Below are positions 36,243 through 45,675 of a DNA stretch of 64,000 nt, piece by piece; position 1 is the stretch's first letter, and every line of letters begins with the position of its first letter. The translations under genes and the position numbers were made by a program. The stretch comes from Streptomyces albogriseolus (lineage in GTDB: Bacteria > Actinomycetota > Actinomycetes > Streptomycetales > Streptomycetaceae). A model generated the notes under the pieces. The model was not told where the DNA came from, searched no databases, and saw only the letters and a list, made by a program, of their open reading frames with translations. The stretch spans positions 124,001 through 188,000 of the forward strand of contig BMVA01000014.1 of assembly GCA_014650475.1 (NCBI GenBank), in the 5' to 3' direction.

Positions 36243-36275
36243 TGTGCTGCAGGGAGACCATCGAGAGGGGCCGAC

Positions 36276-37055
36276 GTGACCACCACCGCAGACAGTGCCG
36301 CCATCACCGCCCAGGACCGCTCCCAGGGCCGCATCGAGCCGGTGCATGCGATGAACGAAGCCACGAATCCCGAGGCGCACAAGCGCTCCCTGCCGGGCCG
36401 ACCTCCCGGCATCCGGGCGGACAGCTCCGGACTCACCGACCGCCAGCGCCGGGTCATCGAGGTCATCAGGGACTCGGTGCAGCGGCGCGGATACCCGCCG
36501 TCCATGCGGGAGATCGGCCAGGCGGTCGGGCTGTCCAGCACCTCCTCCGTCGCCCACCAGCTCATGGCGCTGGAGCGCAAGGGATTCCTGCGCCGTGACC
36601 CCCACCGTCCGCGCGCGTACGAGGTGCGGGGGTCCGACCAGGCCGCGTCCGTGCAGCCGACGGACACCGCCGGCAAGCCCGCCGCGTCCTACGTGCCGCT
36701 GGTCGGCCGGATCGCCGCCGGTGGCCCGATCCTCGCGGAGGAGTCCGTCGAGGACGTCTTCCCGCTGCCCCGGCAGCTCGTCGGCGACGGTGAGCTGTTC
36801 GTGCTGAAGGTCGTGGGTGACTCCATGATCGAGGCCGCGATCTGCGACGGCGACTGGGTCACGGTCCGTCGCCAGCCGGTCGCCGAGAACGGCGACATCG
36901 TGGCGGCGATGCTCGACGGCGAGGCGACCGTGAAGCGGTTCAAGCGGGAGGACGGCCATGTCTGGCTGCTCCCGCACAACGCGGCCTACGAGCCGATCCC
37001 CGGCGACGACGCGACGATCCTCGGCAAGGTGGTGGCCGTCCTCCGCCGCGTCTGA
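36276..37055 (+). CDS. lexA: SOS response repressor LexA
   Basis: The protein has 259 residues from GTG 36276 (site GAGAGGGG), or 234 from ATG 36351. It has an N-terminal winged helix ([40 protein letters not shown]), the self-cleavage bond in VGRIAAGGP (Ala-Gly), catalytic Ser in [11 protein letters not shown] and catalytic Lys in GEATVKRF. RecA-stimulated autocleavage derepresses SOS genes. An SOS box lies in its own promoter. The terminator follows at 37101. Confidence 0.96.
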   Translation: MTTTADSAAITAQDRSQGRIEPVHAMNEATNPEAHKRSLPGRPPGIRADSSGLTDRQRRVIEVIRDSVQRRGYPPSMREIGQAVGLSSTSSVAHQLMALERKGFLRRDPHRPRAYEVRGSDQAASVQPTDTAGKPAASYVPLVGRIAAGGPILAEESVEDVFPLPRQLVGDGELFVLKVVGDSMIEAAICDGDWVTVRRQPVAENGDIVAAMLDGEATVKRFKREDGHVWLLPHNAAYEPIPGDDATILGKVVAVLRRV

Positions 37056-37100
37056 CCCCGACGGGACGCCGGGCCCCCCAGGCCCGCCCCGCCCCCGACC

Positions 37101-37134
37101 GGACCCCGGAACCCCTGCGCCGGTTCCGGGGTCC
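37101..37134 (+). terminator. lexA terminator
   Basis: Perfect 13-bp arms (37101-37113 and 37122-37134) with an 8-nt loop lie 45 bp beyond the lexA stop. Confidence 0.75.
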
Positions 37135-37304
37135 TGTACTGCCTCTGGGCGCCCCGGGAGGCGCCCCTCGGCCTCCGCAATGGGCTGTACCTGTGCCGAG
37201 ACACTCCAGCCGCCGGGCCGGGGCCGGTACGTCGCGCCCGCACGCGGGTCGTGCGGCTCGGCCGACACACCCAGGGCGCCGCCCGCAACCCGGCGGCCCC
37301 CTGC

Positions 37305-39314
37305 CTACTCCGTCGCCGCGGCCTCCGTCTGCTTCGCCGCCGCGTCGATCGCCGCGAGGGACTTGCGCACCTGGTTGCGGTCCGTCGTGTACCAGAAGTC
37401 CGGCATCGAGGCCTTCAGATAGCTGCCGTAGCGGGCCGTCGCCAGACGGGGGTCGAGGACCGCGACCACGCCGCGGTCGCCCGAGGCGCGGACCAGGCGG
37501 CCCGCTCCCTGGGCCATCAGCAGCGCCGCGTGCGTCGCGGCGACCGCCATGAAGCCGTTGCCGCCCGCTTCCTCCACGGCCTTCTGGCGGGCGCTCATCA
37601 GGGGGTCGTCCGGACGCGGGAAGGGGATCTTGTCCATGACCACCAGCTGGCAGCTCGGTCCGGGGACGTCCACGCCCTGCCACAGCGACAGCGTGCCGAA
37701 GAGGCACGTCCGCGGGTCCGCCGCGAAGTTCTTGATCAGCTCGCCGAGCGTCTCCTCGCCCTGGAGGAGGATCGGGTACTCCGGGATCCGCGACCGCAGC
37801 TCCTCCGCCGCGAGCTGTGCCCCCCGCATCGACGAGAACAGCCCCAGCGTGCGGCCCCCGGCCGCCTGGATCAGCTCCGTGAGCTCGTCCAGCATGTCCT
37901 TGCGGTCGCCGTCCCTGGCCGGGCGGGCCAGGTGCTTGGCGACGTACAGGATGCCCTGCCTGGGGTAGTCGAAGGGCGAGCCGACGTCCACGCCCTTCCA
38001 CTGCGGGAGGTCGTCCCCCTCGGCGCCCTCGGGGCCGAGTCCCAGGGACGCCCCCACGCCGTTGAAGTCGCCGCCCAGCTTCAGCGTGGCGGACGTCAGC
38101 ACGACCGAACGGTCGGTGAACAGCTTCTCGCGCAGCAGCCCCGAGACCGACATGGGCGCGACCCGCAGCGAGGCCCCACTGTGCCGATATGCGGCTCCGC
38201 CGCGGGGCTCGTGCCGCTCGTACCAGACGACGTCCCACTCGCTGCCGTTGGTGATCCGCTCCGCCACGTCGTGGACGCTCTCCACCGAGGCCAGCGCCTG
38301 CTTGCGGACCGCGTCCTCGTCCTGGACCGACTTGTCGCGGGTGGAGCCGATCGCGGAGATCACCGTGCGGCACGCGTCGCGCAGCGCCATCAGCGCGTAG
38401 CCGAGGTCCTCCGGGATCTCCTCCAGCCGGCCGGGCAGGGCGAGCTCCATCAGCCGCTCGAAGCCCTCGGCGGCCGTCTGCAGCTGGTCGGCCGCCTTCT
38501 CGTTCACCAGCTTCGCCGCGCGCCGCACCGCACGGTTCACCTGCCCCGGGGTGAGCTCGCCCGTGGCCACCCCGGTCACCCGGGAGACCAGCTCGTGCGC
38601 CTCGTCCACGATCAGCACCTCGTGCTGCGGCAGCACCGGCGCGCCCTCGATGGCGTCGATGGCGAGCAGCGCGTGGTTGGTGACGATCACCTCGGCCAGC
38701 TTGGCGCGCTCGCGGGCCGCCTCGGCGAAGCACTCCGCGCCGTACGCGCACTTCGTGGCGCCCAGGCACTCCCGTGAGGACACCGACACCTGCGACCACG
38801 CCCGGTCGGACACGCCCGGCGTGAGGTCGTCCCGGTCGCCGGTCTCCGTCTCGTCGGACCAGTCGCGCAGCCGCAGCAGGTCCTGGCCCAGCTTGCTGGT
38901 GGGCGCGGCCGCCTCGAACTGGTCGAAGAGGCCCTCCTCCTCGTCCTGCGGGACGCCCTCGTGCAGCCGGTGCAGGCACAGGTAGTTCGACCGGCCCTTG
39001 AGCATGGCGAACTCCGGGCGCCGGCGCAGCAGCGGATGCAGCGCCTCCACCGTGCGCGGAAGGTCCCGCTCCACCAGCTGGCGCTGGAGCGCCAGGGTGG
39101 CCGTCGCCACGACGACCCTCTCTCCGTGCGCGAGCGCGGGCACCAGGTAGCCCAGGGACTTACCGGTGCCGGTGCCGGCCTGGACCAGCAGATGGGCGCC
39201 GTCGTCGATCGCTTCGGCGACGGCTTCGGCCATGGCCACCTGACCGGGGCGCTCCGTGCCGCCGACGGCAGTGACGGCAGCATGGAGGAGTTCGGGGAGT
39301 GAGGGCTGTGTCAT
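37305..39314 (-). CDS. DinG/XPD-type ATP-dependent DNA helicase
   Basis: In this 669-residue SF2 helicase, Walker A QAGTGTGKS is near residue 40, DEAH box LIVDEAHEL lies further on, motif V/VI is FGTLSLWQGVDVPG and QGAGRLVRASGDRG. Four cysteines (YLC near residue 102, then C, C, C in SRECLGATKCAYGAECF) fit the [4Fe-4S] cluster site of DinG/XPD helicases. It probably unwinds 5'-overhang DNA, R-loops or G4 structures. ATG 39314 begins the homologous region; the ribosome site is weak. It lies next to, but is not obviously controlled by, LexA. Confidence 0.9.
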   Translation of the reverse strand: MTQPSLPELLHAAVTAVGGTERPGQVAMAEAVAEAIDDGAHLLVQAGTGTGKSLGYLVPALAHGERVVVATATLALQRQLVERDLPRTVEALHPLLRRRPEFAMLKGRSNYLCLHRLHEGVPQDEEEGLFDQFEAAAPTSKLGQDLLRLRDWSDETETGDRDDLTPGVSDRAWSQVSVSSRECLGATKCAYGAECFAEAARERAKLAEVIVTNHALLAIDAIEGAPVLPQHEVLIVDEAHELVSRVTGVATGELTPGQVNRAVRRAAKLVNEKAADQLQTAAEGFERLMELALPGRLEEIPEDLGYALMALRDACRTVISAIGSTRDKSVQDEDAVRKQALASVESVHDVAERITNGSEWDVVWYERHEPRGGAAYRHSGASLRVAPMSVSGLLREKLFTDRSVVLTSATLKLGGDFNGVGASLGLGPEGAEGDDLPQWKGVDVGSPFDYPRQGILYVAKHLARPARDGDRKDMLDELTELIQAAGGRTLGLFSSMRGAQLAAEELRSRIPEYPILLQGEETLGELIKNFAADPRTCLFGTLSLWQGVDVPGPSCQLVVMDKIPFPRPDDPLMSARQKAVEEAGGNGFMAVAATHAALLMAQGAGRLVRASGDRGVVAVLDPRLATARYGSYLKASMPDFWYTTDRNQVRKSLAAIDAAAKQTEAAATE

Positions 39315-39684
39315 AGCGCGACCAACCCTACGGCCCTCCACTGACAAACGTGCGCCCACGCCGACGCGACCGCGGCGCCCGGCGCCCCGCGCCCCGCGCC
39401 CGAAGCACCACCCCCGCGCGCGGCGCGCGAAAGGACCGCCGCCGCCTCCACGCCCCACGCCCCCACGCCCGCGCGCCGCCGCTCGACGAGCGGTCCGCGC
39501 ACGACCGGCCAGGTCAGACGCCTTGTAGCCGAACCGTTGCCGTTCCGTCGGACGTCCCCCACGGCGAACGCCTAGTGTGTGGTGCCGTTGTCCCAAGCCG
39601 TCGGAGCAGCAGAGCGACTCGTCCGGGTCGGATGTGAAGACGGGCGTCGTACCACCATCGTTCATTCCAGGGGGAGTTCAGATC
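39315..39684. other. divergent intergenic region, GC-rich low complexity
   Basis: These 370 bp lie between the DinG-type helicase and the first lipoprotein protease. A stretch at about 39370-39480 is highly biased C/G repeats. A near-palindrome CCGCTCG-A-CGAGCGG occurs at 39479-39493. No SOS box or supported gene was found. Confidence 0.5.
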
Positions 39685-40908
39685 ATGCGATCCATACGGC
39701 CGTCGTCCACCGCCCGCCGCGAGAGGGGACGGTCGCGCAGAACCTCCCCCGTGCTGGCGGCAGTTGCCCTCGCCTCCGCGCTCGCCCTGACCACCACCGC
39801 GTGCGAGTCGGGCGACACCGGCGCGAGCGCGGACGCCTCCGCGACGGCCGCCGCCGACGACGGCAAGCTCAGGATTCCGGACGACATCGCCGACCGGCTC
39901 AAGGAGCACGGGATCGACCTCGACAAGTGGCGGGACGGCGCCTGGAAGAACTGGGACAAGGACACATGGCTGCGTGAGGCGCAGGACTTCGTCAACCCGA
40001 TCATCGAGGACCTGTGGGACCCGGACCGCATGCGGGACGCCGACGAGCCCGACCAGCCCGAGGTGGACGAGAACGACATCTCCGGCGACCAGGGCGTCAC
40101 CGACCCGACCCCGGAGCCGGTGCAGGCGAAGGCCGTGCCGCCGTCGTACCACGAGAACGCGCCCACCGCGGGGAAGGTCTTCTTCGACTCTCCCAAGGGC
40201 ACGATGGTCTGCTCCGCGACGGTGGTCGAGGACCCGGCCAATCCCGGCAAGTCCAACATGGTGTGGACGGCGGGCCACTGCGTGCACGCGGGCAAGAAGG
40301 GCGGCTGGTACCGCAACATCGCCTTCGTGCCGTCGTACAACGACTCGGGCATGTCGGCGGAGGAGATCGCGGGCGCCCCCAAGGAGGAGGTCGCTCCGTA
40401 CGGTGTCTGGTGGGGTGACTGGGCGCAGACCTCGGACCAGTGGATCGAGCAGGGCGGTGCGACGGGCGGTGACGGCGCCTCGTACGACTTCGCCGTCATC
40501 CATGTGACGCCGGAGAAGGGTGGCGACGGCAAGTCGCTGGAGGAGACCGTCGGTTCGGCCCTGCCGGTGGACTTCGACGCGCCCGCCGTGCCGAAGATCG
40601 AGGAGATGACGGCGATCGGCTACCCGGCCGCCCCGCCGTACGACGGGCAGTCCCTGTACTCCTGCGAGGACAAGCCGGGCCGGCTGTCGCTGACCGCGAA
40701 CGACCCGACGATGTACCGCATCGGGTGCAGCATGACCGCCGGTTCCTCCGGCGGCGGCTGGATCGCGGCCGGCCAGGACGGCAAGCCGGCGCTGGTCTCC
40801 AACACCTCCATCGGCCCGGTGACGACCGGCTGGCTGGCCGGGCCGCGGCTCGGCAAGGAGGCCAAGGGCGTCTACGACGCGGTCAGTGAGAAGTTCGCCG
40901 GCCGGTGA
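39685..40908 (+). CDS. lipoprotein serine protease, tandem copy 1
   Basis: The 407-residue precursor has a basic N-terminus, hydrophobic segment and lipobox LTTTAC with lipidated Cys40. Residues about 60-120 form a charged aromatic-rich region (DRLKEHGIDLDKWRDGAWKN, DTWLREAQDFVNPIIEDLW) before a chymotrypsin-like domain with H198 (TAGHC), D268 and S355 (GSSGGG). It is probably an extracytoplasmic membrane-anchored peptidase of the trypsin-like (V8/glutamyl-type) group. ATG 39685 has the site GGGGGAG. It is followed 101 bp later by a paralogue. Confidence 0.87.
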   Translation: MRSIRPSSTARRERGRSRRTSPVLAAVALASALALTTTACESGDTGASADASATAAADDGKLRIPDDIADRLKEHGIDLDKWRDGAWKNWDKDTWLREAQDFVNPIIEDLWDPDRMRDADEPDQPEVDENDISGDQGVTDPTPEPVQAKAVPPSYHENAPTAGKVFFDSPKGTMVCSATVVEDPANPGKSNMVWTAGHCVHAGKKGGWYRNIAFVPSYNDSGMSAEEIAGAPKEEVAPYGVWWGDWAQTSDQWIEQGGATGGDGASYDFAVIHVTPEKGGDGKSLEETVGSALPVDFDAPAVPKIEEMTAIGYPAAPPYDGQSLYSCEDKPGRLSLTANDPTMYRIGCSMTAGSSGGGWIAAGQDGKPALVSNTSIGPVTTGWLAGPRLGKEAKGVYDAVSEKFAGR

Positions 40909-41009
40909 CCGGACCGTCCGTCCCGGGTGGCGTCGCGCACCCGGGGCGGACGACGGAACACCGGAGCAGCGGCACACGAACTCTGAGTAGTGACGGGGGT
41001 CACCACAGC

Positions 41010-42218
41010 ATGCGTACTTCCTCCATGTCCGTCCCGCGCCGGCGCGGGCGGCGGACCGCCCTCGCCGCGAGCGCGCTGCTCGCCGTGCTGGCGCTCACCG
41101 CGACCGCCTGCGGCGGGTCGGCGGAGAACAAGGCGACCGACCGGCCCGACGCCACGGCGAGCCGGGCCGGGGACGACGCGGGCGGCGAGGTCCGCGTCCC
41201 GGCCGACCTCGCCGACCGTCTGAAGGACCACGGCATCGACGTGGACCGCTGGCGGGACGGCGGCTGGAAGGACTGGGACAAGGACGAGTGGCTGCGCGAG
41301 GCGCGGGACTTCGTCAACCCGGTCATCGAGGGCCTCTGGAAGCCGGAGCGGATGCACTCCGCCGAGGAGGCCGAGAAGACGGTCACCACCAAGGACGCCT
41401 CCGCGGCCCAGGGGCTGAGCGATCCGGAGCCGGCGCCCGTGACCGCGGTCGCGGAGAAGACGCCGTACCACGAGAACGCCGCCCCGGTCGGGAAGGTGTT
41501 CTTCGACTCCCCCGAGGGCCCGGCCGTCTGCTCCGGCACGGTGATCAAGGACGTCAACCACCCGGGCAGGTCCAACCTCGTGTGGACCGCCGGGCACTGT
41601 GTGCACGCGGGCGCGGACGGCGGCTGGTACCGCAACATCGTCTTCGTCCCGGCCTACAACGACCACGGCCGGTCCGAGGCGGAGCTGAGCGGCGCGGACC
41701 CCTCCGAGATCGCCCCGTACGGCAACTGGTGGGCGGACTGGGCGTCGACCTCGAACGGCTGGATCCAGGGCGGCTCGGAGAGCGGCGGCGCCGGGGCGGC
41801 GTACGACTACGCCGTGCTGCACGTGCGGCCGGAGCAGGGCTCGCAGTCCCTGGAGGAGACCGTCGGCGCCGCGCTCGACGTGGACTTCTCCGGCCCGACC
41901 GCCGCGGAGGCGGGCACGACGGGCGCCTGGGGCTACCCGGCCGCGCCGCCGTACAACGGGCTGCGGATGTTCAAGTGCCTGGACACCCCGGGCCGCTTCT
42001 CGCTCGCCCCGAACCTGCCGGACATGTACCGCATCGGCTGCACCATGACCGGCGGCTCGTCCGGCGGCGGCTGGTTCCGGGTGGCCGGCGGCGAGACGAT
42101 GCTGGTGTCCAACACCTCGATCGGCCCGCTGGACCACACCTGGCTCGCCGGCCCGCGGCTCGGCGCGGACGCCGAGGCGCTGTACCAGAACATGAGCAGG
42201 ACCTACGGCGGCCGCTGA
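41010..42218 (+). CDS. lipoprotein serine protease, tandem copy 2
   Basis: The 402-residue paralogue of the upstream gene has the same layout: lipobox LTATAC (Cys34), the pre-protease region (DRLKDHGIDVDRWRDGGWKD, EWLREARDFVNPVIEGLW), then the protease domain with H196, D266 and S351 (GSSGGG). All triad residues are kept. ATG 41010 follows GGGGG. A gene duplication clearly produced the pair; divergence outside the active site suggests different substrates. A strong terminator follows. Confidence 0.87.
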   Translation: MRTSSMSVPRRRGRRTALAASALLAVLALTATACGGSAENKATDRPDATASRAGDDAGGEVRVPADLADRLKDHGIDVDRWRDGGWKDWDKDEWLREARDFVNPVIEGLWKPERMHSAEEAEKTVTTKDASAAQGLSDPEPAPVTAVAEKTPYHENAAPVGKVFFDSPEGPAVCSGTVIKDVNHPGRSNLVWTAGHCVHAGADGGWYRNIVFVPAYNDHGRSEAELSGADPSEIAPYGNWWADWASTSNGWIQGGSESGGAGAAYDYAVLHVRPEQGSQSLEETVGAALDVDFSGPTAAEAGTTGAWGYPAAPPYNGLRMFKCLDTPGRFSLAPNLPDMYRIGCTMTGGSSGGGWFRVAGGETMLVSNTSIGPLDHTWLAGPRLGADAEALYQNMSRTYGGR

Positions 42219-42227
42219 GCCGGACGC

Positions 42228-42272
42228 GACGAGGGCCCGCCCCCTGCGCTCGGCAGGGGGCGGGCCCTCGTC
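42228..42272. terminator. bidirectional terminator, 20-bp perfect stem
   Basis: Arms 42228-42247 and 42253-42272 pair perfectly around a 5-nt loop between the convergent protease and hflX genes. Confidence 0.88.
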
Positions 42273-42290
42273 ACATGTCCGCGGTCCGGG

Positions 42291-43784
42291 TCAGCCGGCC
42301 GGGGTGGGAACGTACGGCGCGAACTCCGCCGCCAGCTCCTCGTGCACCCGCACCTTGAGCAGCGTGCCCTCCGGGGTGTGCTCCTCGGAGATCACCTCGC
42401 CCTCGTCGTGCGCACGGGCGACCAGCTTGCCGTGGGTGTACGGCACGAGGGCCTCGATCTCCACCGACGGGTGGGGCAGCTCGCTGTCGATCAGGGCGAG
42501 CAGCTCCGGGATGCCCCGGCCGGTGCGGGCCGAGACGGCGAGGGAGCGGGGCTCCACCCGCAGCAGCCGCTGCAGGGTCAGCGGGTCCGCCGCGTCCGCC
42601 TTGTTGATCACGACGATCTCGGGCACGTCGGTGGCGCCGACGTCCCGGATCACCTCGCGCACGGCGGCGAGCTGCTCCTCCGGGTTCGGGTGCGAGCCGT
42701 CCACCACGTGGAGGATCAGGTCGGAGTCGCCGACCTCCTCCATGGTGGAGCGGAACGCCTCGACCAGGTGGTGCGGCAGGTGCCGGACGAAGCCGACGGT
42801 GTCCGCCAGCGTGTACAGCCGTCCGCTGGGGGTCTCGGCCCGGCGCACGGTCGGGTCGAGGGTGGCGAACAGGGCGTTCTCCACCAGCACGCCCGCGCCG
42901 GTGAGGCGGTTGAGCAGCGAGGACTTGCCCGCGTTGGTGTAGCCCGCGATGGCCACGGACGGCACCTTGTTGCGCTTGCGCTCCTGGCGCTTGATCTCGC
43001 GGCCGGTCTTCATCTCCGCGATCTCCCGGCGCATCTTGGCCATCTTCTCGCGGATCCGGCGCCGGTCCGTCTCGATCTTGGTCTCACCGGGACCACGGGT
43101 GGCGAGGCCGCCGCCCTTGCCGCCGCCCATCTGACGGGACAGCGACTGACCCCAGCCGCGCAGCCGCGGCAGCATGTACTGCATCTGCGCGAGCGCGACC
43201 TGCGCCTTGCCCTCTCGGGACTTGGCGTGCTGGGCGAAGATGTCGAGAATCAGGGCCGTACGGTCGATGACCTTGACCTTGACGACGTCCTCGAGGTGGA
43301 TGAGCTGGCCCGGGCTGAGCTCACCGTCGCAGATGACGGTGTCCGCGCCCGAGTCGAGCACGATGTCGCGCAGCTCCTCGGCCTTGCCGGAGCCGATGTA
43401 GGTGGCCGCGTCCGGCTTGTCCCGGCGCTGGATCACGCCGTCGAGGACGAGGGCGCCCGCCGTCTCGGCGAGGGCGGCGAGCTCCGCCAGGGAGTTCTCG
43501 GCGTCCTGCGCGGTGCCCGAGGTCCACACCCCGACGAGCACGACGCGCTCCAGGCGGAGCTGCCGGTACTCGACCTCGGTGACGTCCTCGAGCTCGGTGG
43601 AGAGGCCGGCGACACGGCGCAGGGCCGCACGCTCGGAGCGGTCGAACTGGTCGCCGTCCCGCTCTCCGTCGATCTCAAGGCTCCAGGCGACGTCCTCTTC
43701 CATCAGGGCATCGGCCCGAAGACCCTCGGCGTGGCTGTGCGCGAAGCGCGTGGTGTCCTGGGAAGGGGAAGAAGAGGAGGTCAT
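42291..43784 (-). CDS. hflX: ribosome-associated GTPase HflX
   Basis: The 497-residue protein has the HflX N-terminal domain (ATYIGSGKAEELRDIV, QVALAQMQYMLPRLRGWG, LSRQMGGGKGGGLATRGPGE), a coiled-coil linker and the G domain with G1 GYTNAGKSS, G3 DTVGFV, G4 NKAD and a C-terminal ubiquitin-like domain. HflX splits stalled 70S ribosomes under stress. ATG 43784 follows AAGGA. It is followed on the opposite strand by the protease pair with a shared terminator. Confidence 0.95.
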   Translation of the reverse strand: MTSSSSPSQDTTRFAHSHAEGLRADALMEEDVAWSLEIDGERDGDQFDRSERAALRRVAGLSTELEDVTEVEYRQLRLERVVLVGVWTSGTAQDAENSLAELAALAETAGALVLDGVIQRRDKPDAATYIGSGKAEELRDIVLDSGADTVICDGELSPGQLIHLEDVVKVKVIDRTALILDIFAQHAKSREGKAQVALAQMQYMLPRLRGWGQSLSRQMGGGKGGGLATRGPGETKIETDRRRIREKMAKMRREIAEMKTGREIKRQERKRNKVPSVAIAGYTNAGKSSLLNRLTGAGVLVENALFATLDPTVRRAETPSGRLYTLADTVGFVRHLPHHLVEAFRSTMEEVGDSDLILHVVDGSHPNPEEQLAAVREVIRDVGATDVPEIVVINKADAADPLTLQRLLRVEPRSLAVSARTGRGIPELLALIDSELPHPSVEIEALVPYTHGKLVARAHDEGEVISEEHTPEGTLLKVRVHEELAAEFAPYVPTPAG

Positions 43785-43942
43785 TGGGTCCTTACGTCGT
43801 TGGGTTGCCGTCTGCGGCGACGGATCCGGCCGGGAGGCCGTCCGTCACTGTCCACAACGTCCGGGTACCCCGGGAGATTCCCGTTTCCCCTGCCGCGCGG
43901 ACCCGATGATGGTCGCACGGTACGGCCCGTCTCGTCACCGTG

Positions 43943-45550
43943 TTATTCCCCGCCCGCGTCCGGCCCGTGCCCGTGCGGGCCGGACAGGTGCCCGTGCCGG
44001 TGCTCGCGGGTGTGGGGGCCGGGCTCCTCCGGCACGGCCCGCACGGAGGACCGCCAGTCGGGGTGACCGGGCATCGGCGGGGTGGTGTCGTCGTACAGCC
44101 AGGCGTGCAGGAAGCCGGTGAGGTCGCGGCCGGCGGTCTCGGAGGCCAGCCGGACGAAGTCGGCGGTCGAGGCGTTGCCGTCGCGGTGACGGACGACCCA
44201 GGCGCGCTCCAGCCGGTCGAACGCCTCCTGCCCGATCTCCTGGCGCAGGGCGTAGAGCACCAGCGCGGCGCCGCCGTAGACGCCCGGGCGGAAGATGCCG
44301 ATCTTGCGGCCCGGCTCGGGCGGCTTCGGCGCGGCGGGCGGCCCTCCCGCGGTGCGCCAGCCGTCGGAGGACTCGTACGCGGTCCGCATCCGGGTCTCCA
44401 GGGACCTGCCGCCGCGCTCCTCGGCGTACAGCGCCTCGTACCAGGTGGCGTGCCCCTCGTTGAGCCACAGGTCGGCCCAGGTGCGGGGGCTGACGCTGTC
44501 GCCGAACCACTGGTGGGCCAGCTCGTGCACCATGATCGACTCGACGTACCAGGCGGGCAGGGCGGGGTCGGTGAACAGGTCGCGTTCGAAGAGGGAGAGC
44601 GTCTGGGTCTCCAGGGCGAAGCCGGTGGAGGCCTCGGCGAGCAGCAGGCCGTAGGTGGCGAAGGGGTAGCGGCCGACCCGGTCCTCCATCCAGGCGATCT
44701 GCGCCGGGGTTTTCGCCAGCCAGGGTTCGAGGGCGGCGCGGTGCTCGGTGGGGACGACGTCCCGCAGGGGAAGGCCGTGCGGTCCGGTGCGGTGCAGCAC
44801 GGTGGAGCGGCCGACGGACACCTGGGCGAGTTCGGTGGCCATGGGGTTGCGGGTCCGGTAGCGCCAGGTGGTGGTGGCGGGGGCGCGGTCGACGGCGGTG
44901 GGCAGGCCGTTGGCGACGGCGGTGTACCCCTCGGGGACGGTGATCCGGAAGGTGAACATCGCCTTGTCGGACGGGTGGTCGTTGCACGGGAACACCAGGT
45001 GGGCGGCGTCGGCCTGGTTGGCGAGCGCGAGGCCGTCGGCGGTGCGCACCCAGCCGCCCTCGCGGTCCCCCGGCCGGGGGTCGCTCGTGTGCCGGACGGT
45101 GATGCGCACCGGCTCGCCCGGGTCGAGGTCGTCGTCGGGGGTGATCACCAGGTCCTCGCCCGCGCCGGTGAAGACGGCCGGTTCGCCGTCGACCTCGACG
45201 GAGCGGACCGTGCCGTGGGCGAAGTCGAGGTTGATCCGGTCCAGCTCGGCGGTGATCCGGGCGTCGATGGTGGTGACCGCGTCGAGCGGCTGGTCGTTGC
45301 TGCCGGGATAGGTGAGGTCCAGGTCGTACGCCTGCACGTCGTAGCCGGGGTTGCCGAGGTGCGGGAAGAGCGGGTCGCCGATGCCGAGCGGCTCGGCGGG
45401 GGCGCTCGCGGCGACCAGGCAGACGCCGACGGCGGAGGCGAGCAGGGCCTGGGCGGTGCGGTGGCGGGCGCGGTGCGCCGGGCGTCGGGGGGTCCGCGGG
45501 GCGGGGTGGCGGGAGGTGAGCGGGGCGGGGTGGCGGGAGGTGAGCGGCAT
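43943..45550 (-). CDS. secreted M1-family zinc aminopeptidase
   Basis: The 535-residue precursor has an Arg/Pro-rich N-terminus followed by a signal-like hydrophobic segment (ALLASAVGVCLVAASAPA). The M1 zinc site HELAHQWFGD with the downstream glutamate in WLNEGHATWYE is intact. The C-terminus is His/Gly-rich. The usual GAMEN exopeptidase motif is not obvious; GFALETQT occupies its place. It probably trims peptides outside the cell. ATG 45550 is used; a 24-bp duplication repeats the first codons, so the start is uncertain. Confidence 0.87.
   Translation of the reverse strand: MPLTSRHPAPLTSRHPAPRTPRRPAHRARHRTAQALLASAVGVCLVAASAPAEPLGIGDPLFPHLGNPGYDVQAYDLDLTYPGSNDQPLDAVTTIDARITAELDRINLDFAHGTVRSVEVDGEPAVFTGAGEDLVITPDDDLDPGEPVRITVRHTSDPRPGDREGGWVRTADGLALANQADAAHLVFPCNDHPSDKAMFTFRITVPEGYTAVANGLPTAVDRAPATTTWRYRTRNPMATELAQVSVGRSTVLHRTGPHGLPLRDVVPTEHRAALEPWLAKTPAQIAWMEDRVGRYPFATYGLLLAEASTGFALETQTLSLFERDLFTDPALPAWYVESIMVHELAHQWFGDSVSPRTWADLWLNEGHATWYEALYAEERGGRSLETRMRTAYESSDGWRTAGGPPAAPKPPEPGRKIGIFRPGVYGGAALVLYALRQEIGQEAFDRLERAWVVRHRDGNASTADFVRLASETAGRDLTGFLHAWLYDDTTPPMPGHPDWRSSVRAVPEEPGPHTREHRHGHLSGPHGHGPDAGGE
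45501..45547 (-). repeat. 24-bp tandem duplication in the peptidase signal region
   Basis: Copies 45501-45524 and 45525-45548 differ only at the last base and encode PLTSRHPA twice at the N-terminus. The unit is in frame (8 codons) and includes the ribosome-site-like GGGAGG. Confidence 0.8.
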
Positions 45551-45675
45551 GCCTCACGGCTATCAGCGCGGGCGGGCGGCGCCGCGGCGGCGCGCTCCCG
45601 ACCCACCCGATCGGGTAATCACACCGCAGGGGTCTGTGCGCCGGGTGCCGTCACCGGGCGCTCCCGGGGGCGTTC

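Larger units (their letters stand above)
35692..36275. other. divergent promoter region of nrdR and lexA
   Basis: These 584 bp separate nrdRJ from lexA. They contain two NrdR boxes near the nrdR side and the LexA box and promoter near lexA. The middle 230 bp (about 35880-36110) contain only short unsupported frames. No cobalamin riboswitch motif was seen before nrdR. Confidence 0.55.

Noticed and set aside
35692-36275. Possible cobalamin riboswitch or extra gene in the nrdR-lexA gap
   Set aside because: No B12-box-like conserved element was seen and the open frames lack ribosome sites.
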